Shown piece after piece: positions 1 through 7,328 of a stretch of 64,000 nucleotides of DNA. The notes under the pieces were generated by a model, which did not search any database, was not told where the DNA came from, and saw nothing but the letters and a program-made list of their open reading frames with translations. Origin of the DNA: G963708235 sp963708235 (GTDB taxonomy: Bacteria; Actinomycetota; Acidimicrobiia; Spongiisociales; UBA5794); assembly GCA_963708235.1 (NCBI GenBank), contig OY970200.1:2108001-2172000 (forward strand), in the 5' to 3' direction. The stretch's first letter is position 1, and every line of letters starts with the position of its first letter. A program made the position numbers and the translations under genes.

Positions 1-1120
1 CGTAGCGTTCCAGGTCACGCTCGATACGGAACTGGAGCAACGGCGTCGAGGACTCCACCGCCTTGACCAGCAGATGGAACGACCCGTCCCCCACCAGATC
101 GGCGGGATCCCGACCGTCGGGCAGCGCCGCCACCCGAAGATCGAGGTCACCCGGGACGGCCCGGTCGAAACCACGCAGCGCCGCATTGGTGCCGGCGTCG
201 TCGGCGTCGAAGGTGAGAACCACCCGTTCGGTGAAGCGCCGGAGCAACCCCAGATGCTCGTCGGTGAGGGCGGTGCCGCAGGTCGCCACCGCCACCGGTC
301 GACCGGCCAGGTGAAAGGCGATCACATCGGTGTAACCCTCCACCACCACCGCCTCGGCGCTGCGGACGATCTCGGACTTGGCCATGTCGAGGCCGTAGAG
401 AAGCTGGGACTTGTGATAGATCGGGGTCTCGGGCGTATTGAGATACTTGGGGCCGTCGCCGTCGAGCAGCCGGGCGCCGAATCCCACCGGGTCGCCGCGC
501 AGATCGCTGATCGGGAACATGATCCGTCCCCGGAACCAGTCGATCATCGACCCCTTGCGGGTTCGGGAGCCGAGCCCGGCGTCACGCACCACCTCATCGC
601 TGTGGCCCTTGTCACGGAGGTGACGGACCAGCAGATCCCATTCGGCGGGCGAGTAACCGATCGAGAAGCGCTCGACCACATCGGCGTCGTAGCCGCGGCT
701 CCGCAGATAGGACCGGGCCGGCGCCGCATCTGGGCTGGTCCGCAACCGGTCGAGGAAGAAGGCCCGGGCATCGGTGACGGCGGCGACCAGCGCCTCACGA
801 CGTCCCCGACGTTTCTGTTCGCCGGGCGTCTCGGTGAGGGTGACTCCGGCCCGGCGGGCCAGCAACTCCAGCGCACCGACGAAGTCGACGGCATGGGTTT
901 CCTGGACCCAGCTGAAGACATCGCCGCTCTTGCCGCAGCCGAAGCAATGGAAGAGCCCCCTGGCCGCATCGAGCGACAGCGAAGGGGTCTTCTCGTCGTG
1001 GAAAGGGCACACGGCCATCACCGAACGACCTGACCGCTTCACCCGAGTTACCTCGGTGGCCAACTCGGCGAGATCGGTGCGTTCCCGCACCTTGTCGATG
1101 TCATCACGGCCATACGCCAC
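1..1120 (-). CDS. dnaG: DNA primase DnaG (3' part missing)
   Basis: Synthesises RNA primers for DNA replication. Reading from the GTG at 1120, the protein begins VAYGRDDIDKVRERTDLAEL and carries the CHC2 zinc-finger signature (CPFHDEKTPS, then FHCFGCGKSGD) within the first 70 residues. Further on are the TOPRIM motifs EGYTDVIAF and TFDADDAG. About 373 residues are visible; the helicase-binding C-terminus lies beyond the left edge. The GTG was chosen because a TAGACT hexamer sits 6 nt upstream and the zinc finger begins at the usual distance. It is divergent from the AsnC/Lrp gene across a 360-nt gap. Confidence 0.93.
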   Translation of the reverse strand, partial: MAYGRDDIDKVRERTDLAELATEVTRVKRSGRSVMAVCPFHDEKTPSLSLDAARGLFHCFGCGKSGDVFSWVQETHAVDFVGALELLARRAGVTLTETPGEQKRRGRREALVAAVTDARAFFLDRLRTSPDAAPARSYLRSRGYDADVVERFSIGYSPAEWDLLVRHLRDKGHSDEVVRDAGLGSRTRKGSMIDWFRGRIMFPISDLRGDPVGFGARLLDGDGPKYLNTPETPIYHKSQLLYGLDMAKSEIVRSAEAVVVEGYTDVIAFHLAGRPVAVATCGTALTDEHLGLLRRFTERVVLTFDADDAGTNAALRGFDRAVPGDLDLRVAALPDGRDPADLVGDGSFHLLVKAVESSTPLLQFRIERDLERY

Positions 1121-1126
1121 CGGCCG

Positions 1127-1132
1127 AGTCTA
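1127..1132 (-). promoter_or_regulatory. Candidate -10 of dnaG (leaderless type)
   Basis: TAGACT on the minus strand, 6 nt before the GTG start of dnaG. This fits the actinobacterial TANNNT -10 with transcription starting at the start codon. No convincing -35 is seen. Confidence 0.45.
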
Positions 1133-1174
1133 CCGAGCGGGTGGGTCCGATCTGGCCGGGAGGAACCCGGGGGG

Positions 1175-1238
1175 CCGGGCGCGGAAGAAGGGAAGTCCGT
1201 GGGAGAGAGAGTTACGGACTTCCCTTCTCAGCGCCCGG
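1175..1238. repeat. Long two-part inverted repeat
   Basis: A 15-bp perfect stem (1186-1200 with 1214-1228) around a 13-nt loop, continued outward by an 8-bp perfect stem CCGGGCGC/GCGCCCGG (1175-1182 with 1231-1238) across a small internal bulge. No T-tract follows on either strand, so it is not a classical intrinsic terminator. It lies upstream of both divergent genes, so it could be a regulatory RNA hairpin, a protein-binding site or a small mobile palindrome. Confidence 0.7.
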
Positions 1239-1475
1239 TGTGACCCGGGCCGTAGGCCCGCCGCAAGCGACTGGCCCAGTTGGAGCCGCCGAGTGGCGTG
1301 TACCTCGCCGGCTGACCACCGAAGAGGCACTGCACGATCAGATGTGGTGTCTGGATGGAGTACGTTCCCCCGTTCCCCTACCAACCCCGAGTACTCATCT
1401 TCTCGCCTGCGGGAAAACTATCAGAATGTAAATGTCTAGTCAAGTTGTTTGATGCGTCGGACCCATCGCAACTGT

Positions 1476-1481
1476 TAGATT
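1476..1481 (+). promoter_or_regulatory. Candidate -10 of the AsnC/Lrp gene (leaderless type)
   Basis: TAGATT followed by 7 nt and an ATG at 1489. This is the same geometry as seen at several other genes in the window and supports 1489 as the start. Confidence 0.45.
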
Positions 1482-1488
1482 GATGACA

Positions 1489-1965
1489 ATGGACGCCTTA
1501 GACCGTCAGATACTCGACATCCTCGCTGTCAACGCACGGACCTCGTACACCCAGATCGCCTCCGACATCGGGGTTGCCACCGCCACCGTCAACCAACGGG
1601 TGAAGCGACTGGTCAAGAGCAAGGTGATCAAGGGCTACCGCCTCGAACTCGACTGGAATGCGGTGGGTCTCCCGGTTTCGGCCATCGTCTCGATCGTCAC
1701 CCGCACCTCTCAGCCGCTCAGCGAGTTGGCCGCCGACCTCAGGGCCCTGGAGTACGTCACCAGCTGCGCCTCGGTCACAGGTGAGTTCGATCTCAACGTT
1801 ACGGTGCGGGCCGCATCCTCGGACCACCTCGGAGAGATCATCGACATGATCAGGGTCGTCGCCGACGGCTCGACCGTCACCGCCCTCATCCTGAGCAACT
1901 ATTTCGAGGGCGAGACCCCGAGGCTTGGTCCTCCCGAGGACTCGCCGGTGGAGTCGCCAGACTGA
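1489..1965 (+). CDS. AsnC/Lrp family transcriptional regulator
   Basis: DNA-binding regulator of the feast/famine type. Residues 1-60 hold the winged helix-turn-helix (MDALDRQILDILAVNARTS, then TYTQIASDIG and the recognition stretch VATATVNQRVKRL). The C-terminal half is an AsnC ligand-binding/oligomerisation (RAM) domain (VTSCASVTGEFDLNVTVR). The length of 158 residues is normal for the family. In-frame TTG (1480) and ATG (1483) codons lie just upstream, but the family usually starts at the MDxLDRxIL stretch and a TAGATT hexamer lies 7 nt before 1489. The effector is unknown. It ends 27 nt from the convergent glyS stop. Confidence 0.88.
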   Translation: MDALDRQILDILAVNARTSYTQIASDIGVATATVNQRVKRLVKSKVIKGYRLELDWNAVGLPVSAIVSIVTRTSQPLSELAADLRALEYVTSCASVTGEFDLNVTVRAASSDHLGEIIDMIRVVADGSTVTALILSNYFEGETPRLGPPEDSPVESPD

Positions 1966-1992
1966 CGGTTGGTGCCGCCCGGGTCGGCGGGT

Positions 1993-3300
1993 CTAAGGGA
2001 GGCGTTCCCCGAGGTATTCGCCGAGGCGGTCGATCGAGATCCGGTCCTGCGCCATGGTGTCGCGGTCACGCACCGTCACCTGCCGGTCATCGAGCGTGTC
2101 GAAGTCGATGGTGACACAGTACGGCGTGCCGATCTCGTCCTGACGGCGGTAGCGACGCCCGATCGCCTGGGTGACATCGACCTCGATGTCCCAGCGTGGT
2201 CGCAGCATCGCCGCCACCTCTTCGGTGACCGCCACCAGCTCGGGCTTCTTCGACAGCGGGAGCACCGCCACCTTGACCGGTGCCAGTCGGGGATCGAGGC
2301 GGAGCACGGTGCGGGTGTCGCCCTCGATCTCTTCCTCGTGATAGGCGTCGATGAGGAACGCAAAGGTGGTCCGGGTCGCCCCGGCGGCGGGCTCGATGAC
2401 GTACGGGAAGAACCGCTCGTCGGCCTCCTGGTCGTAGTAGCGCAGATCTTTGCCGGAATGCTCCTGATGGGCCTTGAGATCGAAATCGGACCGGTTGGCG
2501 ATCCCTTCCAACTCGTCCCACCCCCACGGGAAGTTGAACTCCACGTCGTAGGTGGCGGCGGCGTAGTGCGCCAACTCGTCCGGATCGTGGGGCCGCAGCC
2601 GCAGATGGTCGGCCGTCATCCCCAGATCGAGATACCAGTCACGACGGGCCTCCAGCCAGAACTGGAACCACTGGTCGGCCTCTTCGGGGCGGCAGAAGAA
2701 CTCCATCTCCATCTGCTCGAACTCGCGGGTGCGGAACACGAACTGACCGGGAGTGATCTCGTTGCGGAACGACTTTCCCACCTGGGCGATCCCGAAGGGA
2801 AGCTTGAGCCGGCTGGTGCGCCGGACGTTCTCGAAGTTGATGAAGATACCCTGCGCCGTTTCCGGGCGGAGATACACGGCGTTGTCGCCACCCTCGACCG
2901 GACCCATGTGGGTGCGGAACATGAGGTTGAACTCTTTGGGCTCGGTGAACGACCCCCGGGTGCCGCATGACGGGCACTGATCGGCGTCGGCCAGTTTGTC
3001 GAGGCGGTGCCGGCTGTTGCAGGAGGTGCATTCCACCAGCGGGTCGCTGAAGGACGCCACATGACCCGACGCCTCCCACACCCGGGGAGACTGGATGATC
3101 GCCGAGTCGAGCCCGACCACGTTGTCACGGAGCTGCACCATCGACCGCCACCACTGGTCCTTGACGTTGCGCAGCAGCGCCACCCCGAGCGGCCCGTAGT
3201 CATACGCCGAGCGGAGACCCCCGTAGATCTCGGACGACTGGAAGACGAAACCGCGCTTCTTGGACAGATTGACGATGGTGTCGAAGTCGATGGGCATCAT
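1993..3300 (-). CDS. glyS: Glycyl-tRNA synthetase (dimeric class II type)
   Basis: Charges tRNA-Gly with glycine. It is the single-chain alpha2 enzyme typical of actinobacteria, not the alpha2beta2 type. Visible are the zinc-ribbon cysteines ECTSCNSRHRLD and QCPSCGTRG, the class II core YLRPETAQGIF, motif 2 RTREFEQMEMEFF, and the C-terminal anticodon-binding domain (KVAVLPLSKK, then IGRRYRRQDEIGTPYC). Starting at the ATG at 3300 gives MMPIDFDTIVNLSKKRGFVF, 435 residues. An upstream in-frame ATG would add 25 residues of non-family sequence. A TATCAT hexamer on the minus strand about 33 nt upstream could be its -10. It lies 71 nt downstream of uppS on the same strand. Confidence 0.95.
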   Translation of the reverse strand: MMPIDFDTIVNLSKKRGFVFQSSEIYGGLRSAYDYGPLGVALLRNVKDQWWRSMVQLRDNVVGLDSAIIQSPRVWEASGHVASFSDPLVECTSCNSRHRLDKLADADQCPSCGTRGSFTEPKEFNLMFRTHMGPVEGGDNAVYLRPETAQGIFINFENVRRTSRLKLPFGIAQVGKSFRNEITPGQFVFRTREFEQMEMEFFCRPEEADQWFQFWLEARRDWYLDLGMTADHLRLRPHDPDELAHYAAATYDVEFNFPWGWDELEGIANRSDFDLKAHQEHSGKDLRYYDQEADERFFPYVIEPAAGATRTTFAFLIDAYHEEEIEGDTRTVLRLDPRLAPVKVAVLPLSKKPELVAVTEEVAAMLRPRWDIEVDVTQAIGRRYRRQDEIGTPYCVTIDFDTLDDRQVTVRDRDTMAQDRISIDRLGEYLGERLP

Positions 3301-3371
3301 GGCACCTGGGTCGAGGGAAAGCCGGAGGCCACGATGATAGGTGCAGGATCGACCGACCCGGTCATCGCCAC

Positions 3372-4154
3372 TCACTCCGGTGCGGCAACCTCATCGACCG
3401 CCGACCCGAAACGCCGATCCCGCCGTTGGTACTCACGGACCGCATCGGCGAGGGCATGGCGGTCGAAGTCCGGCCACAAGATCCCGGGGAACCAGAGCTC
3501 GGCGTAGGCGGCATGCCACAGCAGGAAGTTGGAGATGCGGTGCTCCCCCGACGAGCGGATCAGCAGATCGAGATCCGGCATGTCGGGTACGTAGAGACGC
3601 TCCCGGACCACGGTCTCGTCGATCTCGTCCGGATCGAGACGCCCGGCGGCGACATCGGCGGCGATACGACGGGCCGACTCCACCAACTCGCGCCGACCCC
3701 CGTAGTTGAACGCAAACACCAGGTCGAGCCCGGTGTTCCCGGCGGTCGACTCCTCGGCGTCGGCCATGTTGATGCGGTTGCGTTCCGGAACCCGATCATC
3801 GTCGAGGTGCCCGGCGAAATGCATCCGGACGTTCTTCGAGTTCATCTCGTCACTACGGCGGAGCAGCAGGTCCTCGTTGAACCACATCAAGAACCCGACC
3901 TCTTCGGGGTCCCGTGACCAGTTCTCGGTGGAGAAGGTGAAGGCGGTCAGCCACTCGATGCCCAGTTCGATGGCGGCGTCGACCGTGGCGAACAGCGCCG
4001 CCTCGCCGGCGGCGTGACCGGCGGTGCGGGTCAGGCCCCGCGCGTTGGCCCACCGGCCGTTGCCGTCGAGGATCAACCCGACATGGCGGGGCACGGCATC
4101 GAGATCGATGCCATCGAGATCGAGAGGTTGCGCATCCGGCACAGGTGCGCTCAT
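3372..4154 (-). CDS. uppS: Isoprenyl transferase (undecaprenyl diphosphate synthase family)
   Basis: Cis-prenyltransferase that makes the C50-C55 lipid carrier precursor for peptidoglycan and glycan assembly. Signatures: LILDGNGRWA near residue 28 (the catalytic Asp motif, with Leu where Met is usual), FTFSTENWSR, FAFNYGGRRE, and the C-terminal RSSGEHRISNFLLWHAAYAE. The length of 260 residues is normal. The ATG overlaps the recO stop by 4 nt (ATGA), so recO and uppS are translationally coupled. Chain length and cis/trans preference of the first condensation cannot be read from sequence. Confidence 0.94.
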   Translation of the reverse strand: MSAPVPDAQPLDLDGIDLDAVPRHVGLILDGNGRWANARGLTRTAGHAAGEAALFATVDAAIELGIEWLTAFTFSTENWSRDPEEVGFLMWFNEDLLLRRSDEMNSKNVRMHFAGHLDDDRVPERNRINMADAEESTAGNTGLDLVFAFNYGGRRELVESARRIAADVAAGRLDPDEIDETVVRERLYVPDMPDLDLLIRSSGEHRISNFLLWHAAYAELWFPGILWPDFDRHALADAVREYQRRDRRFGSAVDEVAAPE

Positions 4155-4870
4155 CCTTCGAGCACCGCCAGGGAGCTGAGCCGGTGCTCGAGGTGATATT
4201 CCAGAAACCGGCGGGTCACCCCCATGGCCTCGGCGGTGAGGGTGGGATCGGCGACCGGCATGGCGGAGAGGTCGGCGGCGGCGAGCGCCGCCAGGTACGG
4301 AACCACCCCGGCACGCAGCGCATACGCCCCGGCGGTGCGGCAGCGGTCACACAGCACACCGCCGGCGGCGAAGCTGAACCTGGTCAGGTCCTGAGCGCCT
4401 CCACAACCGGCGCAACGGTCGAGAGCGGCTGCCACCCCGACCACATCCGCCACCTTGAGCAGGAACGCCGTGGCGAGGTCCGGGTGGAGAGGACCGGTAT
4501 CGAGAGCCCGCAATCCCCTTTGCAGCAGGAGGAAGAGACGTCGCGAGGGCTCACTCTCCTGGGCGACCAGATCGGCGACCTCGACCATGGTGCCGGCGGT
4601 GACCATGCGGTCCAGATCGGACCGGACCACATGGAACGGCTCGATCATCGCCACCGAGGTGATCGTGTCGAGATTGCGTCCCTCGTACAGGACCAGATCA
4701 ACGTGACAGAACGGCTCCAGACGGCCCCCGAAGCGGCTCTTCGTCTTGCGGACGCCCTTGGCCACCGTACGGAGCTTGCCATGGTTCGGGCTGAGCAACA
4801 CCACGATGCGGTCGGCGTCGCCGAACGCATGGCTGCGCAGCACGATCCCCTGGTCGTTACGGAGGCCCAT
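4151..4870 (-). CDS. recO: DNA repair protein RecO
   Basis: Recombination mediator that helps load RecA on gapped DNA with RecR. The N-terminal OB fold starts MGLRNDQGIVLRSHAFGDAD and continues KLRTVAKGVRKTKSRFGGRLEPF. A zinc-finger region has CAGCGG and LCDRCR around residues 154-180. The length of 239 residues fits the family. A purine-rich stretch ends right before the ATG at 4870. It is the first gene of recO-uppS and diverges from the pterin dehydratase gene. Confidence 0.93.
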   Translation of the reverse strand: MGLRNDQGIVLRSHAFGDADRIVVLLSPNHGKLRTVAKGVRKTKSRFGGRLEPFCHVDLVLYEGRNLDTITSVAMIEPFHVVRSDLDRMVTAGTMVEVADLVAQESEPSRRLFLLLQRGLRALDTGPLHPDLATAFLLKVADVVGVAAALDRCAGCGGAQDLTRFSFAAGGVLCDRCRTAGAYALRAGVVPYLAALAAADLSAMPVADPTLTAEAMGVTRRFLEYHLEHRLSSLAVLEG

Positions 4871-4928
4871 CTCTCCCCGAGTCTGTGGCGTCAGCGAACC
4901 TTAGGAGGCCCACCAACCGAACGCACCG

Positions 4929-6407
4929 TCACGGAATGGCGACGGTGCCGCACCGGGACCGGGTCACACGGCTCGTCGGCCGCTGCGCACACCTCCGTGT
5001 GTCGTGTCGAGCGCTCCGGGTAGGGTGACCGTCATGACGCGACTCAACGACTCCGTGCGCACCTCCTTCCTGGAAGCGCACCCGGGTTGGGACATCACCG
5101 GCGAAGAACTGAGCCGCACCTTCCAGTTCGACGGTTTCGGCGGAGCGGTCGGGTTTGTGGTTCAAGTCGCCCTCGCCGCCGAGGTGGCCGACCACCACCC
5201 CGACATCGACATCCGTTGGAACAAGGTGACCCTGACCCTCAGCACCCATTCCGAAGGTGCGCTCACCGAAAAGGACACCGATCTCGCCATCGAGATCGAG
5301 CAGATCCCGGTCTCCTGATTCCTCCCGGAGCGGCTGACGTCCGGCGGTGACATGAACGGCCGGCGATCGCCGCCGATCGGGCAGCACCGACGCGGGCCGC
5401 GCATGGACCTTCACGGGAAGACCCAAGACCGCCCCACGCACCAACGTGAGCACGCACCAGGCAACCGTCACCGCACAGGCGACGACGACTCCGGCCAGAC
5501 CTTCTCCGGCAAACACCGCAATGACCGATGCCACCACCGAAGCCGCAAACGAGGCGGCCACCTCCAGCGGGGGCGCCACACCCGCCCCACCACCTGCACC
5601 GGTCCCGTCGGCGATGGCACGGGCGAGCTGCGCCGAGACGGGAAGGACCACAACCGACGCAAACAGCTTCACGGGTTCGAGCAGAAGCTGCCGATTGCGG
5701 TCGCATTCGTCACATCGCGCAGAGTGGCGGTCGGCCCGACGGCGCAGGTCGGCGGTCAGTTCACCGGCAGCCGGTGGGACGATCGTGGCCAACCGCTCAC
5801 ACCGACGGCGACCCTGCTGGACCAGGAGGTAGGTGGCGAGCGCACTGGAGAACATCCGCTTCATCCGACTGACCATCGTGTAGGCCGTCGCCTTGCTCAC
5901 ACCGAGGACCTCGGCGATCTCCGACGACCCCAGCCCCTGCCGGACATGGAGATCCATCACCACGAAGGTGCGGGCATCGAGGCTTGCGGCGGCACCCCAC
6001 ACCATGCCGGCGACCTCCCGCGCCTCGGCGACCTGCACCGGGTCACCGCACCGATCGGCATCCGCCAGCGCCATGGCGTCGTCGGTCTCGTCGATGGTCA
6101 CGATCTGGCCGGCGATGGCCACCTTCCTCCTGTTGCTGCGGATGCGGTTGAGTCCGAGACGGTACGCAACCGTGAAGACCCAACTCTTGAACCGGTCGGG
6201 CCGCCGCAGCGAGGCCAGTTCCTGCATCGCCTTGACGAAGGTGTCCTGGGCGACATCGGCCGCCTCCTCGCGATCGCGCAGCAACCTGGTCAGGAAGTCG
6301 AACACGGCGGAGTAGTGCCGGCGGTAAAGAACGCTGAACGCCCAGGAATCACCCTGTCGGGCGAGACCGACAAGTGTCGCATCCGTTGTGGGGCGTTCAT
6401 CTGCCAT
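4929..6407 (-). CDS. ECF sigma factor fused to a ZAS-type anti-sigma motif and membrane helices
   Basis: Starts MADERPTTDA at the ATG at 6407, with AAGGA 6 nt upstream. Sigma region 2 spans about residues 22-95 (LYRRHYSAVFDFLTRLLRD, RRPDRFKSWVFTVAYRLGLN); region 4 spans about 141-195 (LGSSEIAEVLGVSKATAYTM). Next comes HSARCDEC (H228, C232, C235), the HxxxCxxC pattern of zinc anti-sigma domains, then hydrophobic segments at about 283-300 and 303-324. The reading frame stays open to 4929, so residues from about 364 on are antisense to the pterin dehydratase gene and have no recognisable fold. The inferred role is a self-restrained, membrane-tethered sigma factor; signal and regulon are unknown. 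Known ECF groups with fused zf-HC2 and membrane domains exist in actinobacteria. Confidence 0.8.
   Translation of the reverse strand: MADERPTTDATLVGLARQGDSWAFSVLYRRHYSAVFDFLTRLLRDREEAADVAQDTFVKAMQELASLRRPDRFKSWVFTVAYRLGLNRIRSNRRKVAIAGQIVTIDETDDAMALADADRCGDPVQVAEAREVAGMVWGAAASLDARTFVVMDLHVRQGLGSSEIAEVLGVSKATAYTMVSRMKRMFSSALATYLLVQQGRRRCERLATIVPPAAGELTADLRRRADRHSARCDECDRNRQLLLEPVKLFASVVVLPVSAQLARAIADGTGAGGGAGVAPPLEVAASFAASVVASVIAVFAGEGLAGVVVACAVTVAWCVLTLVRGAVLGLPVKVHARPASVLPDRRRSPAVHVTAGRQPLREESGDRDLLDLDGEIGVLFGERTFGMGAEGQGHLVPTDVDVGVVVGHLGGEGDLNHKPDRSAETVELEGAAQFFAGDVPTRVRFQEGGAHGVVESRHDGHPTRSARHDTRRCAQRPTSRVTRSRCGTVAIP
5021..5026 (+). promoter_or_regulatory. Candidate -10 of the pterin dehydratase gene (leaderless type)
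   Basis: TAGGGT followed by 7 nt and the ATG at 5034. There is no Shine-Dalgarno sequence. Confidence 0.5.
5034..5318 (+). CDS. 4a-hydroxytetrahydrobiopterin dehydratase (PCD family)
   Basis: Dehydrates pterin-4a-carbinolamine, normally recycling the cofactor of aromatic amino acid hydroxylases. The 94-residue product has the family core EVADHHPDIDIRWNKV followed by LSTHSEGALTEKDTDLA, covering the HH, W/Y and TH(D/S)xxGLT motifs. The ATG at 5034 was chosen because a TAGGGT hexamer sits 7 nt upstream. No hydroxylase gene is seen nearby, so the role in this organism is open. The whole gene is antisense to the 3' part of the sigma-factor reading frame. Confidence 0.88.
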   Translation: MTRLNDSVRTSFLEAHPGWDITGEELSRTFQFDGFGGAVGFVVQVALAAEVADHHPDIDIRWNKVTLTLSTHSEGALTEKDTDLAIEIEQIPVS

Positions 6408-6944
6408 GCAGGTCCTTCGCACCGCGACAAGGGGAAGGCTAGCGAATGCTTGACAGAAGCACACAAAATTCTTCAACGGTAGGTGACGGAGTGGGGGTGG
6501 GAGGTCGCCTCCACACGACCTCCCACCATGCCCCGACCCCACCAGGAAGAATCGCCCTCCGGTTTGGTGCGACGCGCCGCGCCAAACCTGCTGCGAGCGA
6601 CCATGGTGACGCACGCTCATCCTGCCTCTCACGCCCTACCGCCGCCCAACGCGGACGAGGCAGAATCGCTGTGTCCTAGATGAGACACCGTCGGAGCGGA
6701 TTTCTGACACCCGTTTCGCAAATCTCTTTGCGGATAGGCTGGGTGACCCAATCGAGGGCGGCGGCGAGATCCCGGGCGACCGCAGATCGACGGCCATCGA
6801 CGCCAAGCGCCGAACTACCGCTCGAAGCACTCCTCGAGGCGCCACAACGAAGTCACCGCCGAGCCGTCCGGCCCGTTCGGAGAACTGCGGCAGCGCCGTG
6901 GCCGGTCGTCGTAGCGGAGCACACAGCATCGCTCCGGCGCCGGC
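6408..6944. other. Intergenic region upstream of the sigma-factor gene
   Basis: About 540 bases without a supported gene. The part next to the sigma gene is its likely promoter and leader, but no clear -35/-10 pair is seen. It contains one strong hairpin (6496-6527) and a weak CGCAAA/TTTGCG inverted repeat near 6718. Short plus-strand frames here lack ribosome-binding sites and recognisable sequence. Confidence 0.5.
6496..6527. repeat. 12-bp perfect inverted repeat
   Basis: GGTGGGAGGTCG at 6496-6507 pairs exactly with CGACCTCCCACC at 6516-6527 around an 8-nt loop. There is no T-run. It lies about 90 nt upstream of the sigma-factor start, so it is a candidate operator or leader structure for that gene, or a terminator for transcription from the era side. 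Confidence 0.6.
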
Positions 6945-7121
6945 TCATCCCGGTGGTGAGGGGATCCGCGGAGAGGTGTACCACTGGCCGAGCGCCAGGT
7001 ACCAGGGGGACGTTCCCGTCACCGTAGGGACGACCGAGGGTGCGGAGGGAGGGGAACCCACGGTGGACTCCACGGGCAACGTCTCAGCGGCTCGGCGTGG
7101 TTCGTCCTCGGTGTCCGTCAT
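6945..7121 (-). CDS. Hypothetical 58-residue protein downstream of era
   Basis: A short reading frame starting MTDTEDEPRRAAETLP, with a textbook AAGGAG 6 nt before the ATG at 7121. The product is acidic at the N-terminus, Pro/Ser/Thr-rich in the middle and ends with the aromatic stretch SPWYLALGQWYTSPRIP. No family is recognised, and no signal peptide or membrane helix is seen. It follows era by about 207 nt on the same strand, after a strong hairpin, so it may have its own promoter. The ribosome-binding site is the main evidence for it. Confidence 0.42.
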   Translation of the reverse strand: MTDTEDEPRRAAETLPVESTVGSPPSAPSVVPTVTGTSPWYLALGQWYTSPRIPSPPG

Positions 7122-7201
7122 CCGTAGCTCCTTGTGCTGCGGGCGGCTCTCGGTTGGGGTGACCGCCTTCTCCGGGGAACATATCCGACCCGTGTTTCGC
7201 C

Positions 7202-7234
7202 ACCGTTGCGCCCGGGTTTCGTCCCGGGAACGGT
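7202..7234 (-). terminator. Hairpin downstream of era
   Basis: ACCGTT/AACGGT (7202-7207 with 7229-7234) encloses CCCGGG/CCCGGG (7211-7216 with 7223-7228) with a 6-nt loop and a 3-nt bulge. It lies 95-127 nt past the era stop. It has no U-tract, so terminator function is plausible but unproven; it might instead attenuate the small gene that follows. Confidence 0.4.
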
Positions 7235-7328
7235 TGTCACCAGCCCGAGGACCACCAGCTCCCGGAACACCGCTTCGACGGGGATCCAGCCGGGCGAACC
7301 TCGGCAAGCCCACCCCAACCGTCGGGAT

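Larger units (their letters stand above)
1121..1482. other. Intergenic region dnaG / AsnC-Lrp gene
   Basis: About 360 bases without a supported gene between divergent genes. It holds both candidate -10 elements and a long inverted repeat (1175-1238). The small reading frames here have no start context or recognisable sequence. Confidence 0.6.

Noticed and set aside
1240..1440. Possible tRNA between dnaG and the AsnC/Lrp gene
   Set aside because: No T-arm GTTC motif with pairing arms and no acceptor stem could be built on either strand.
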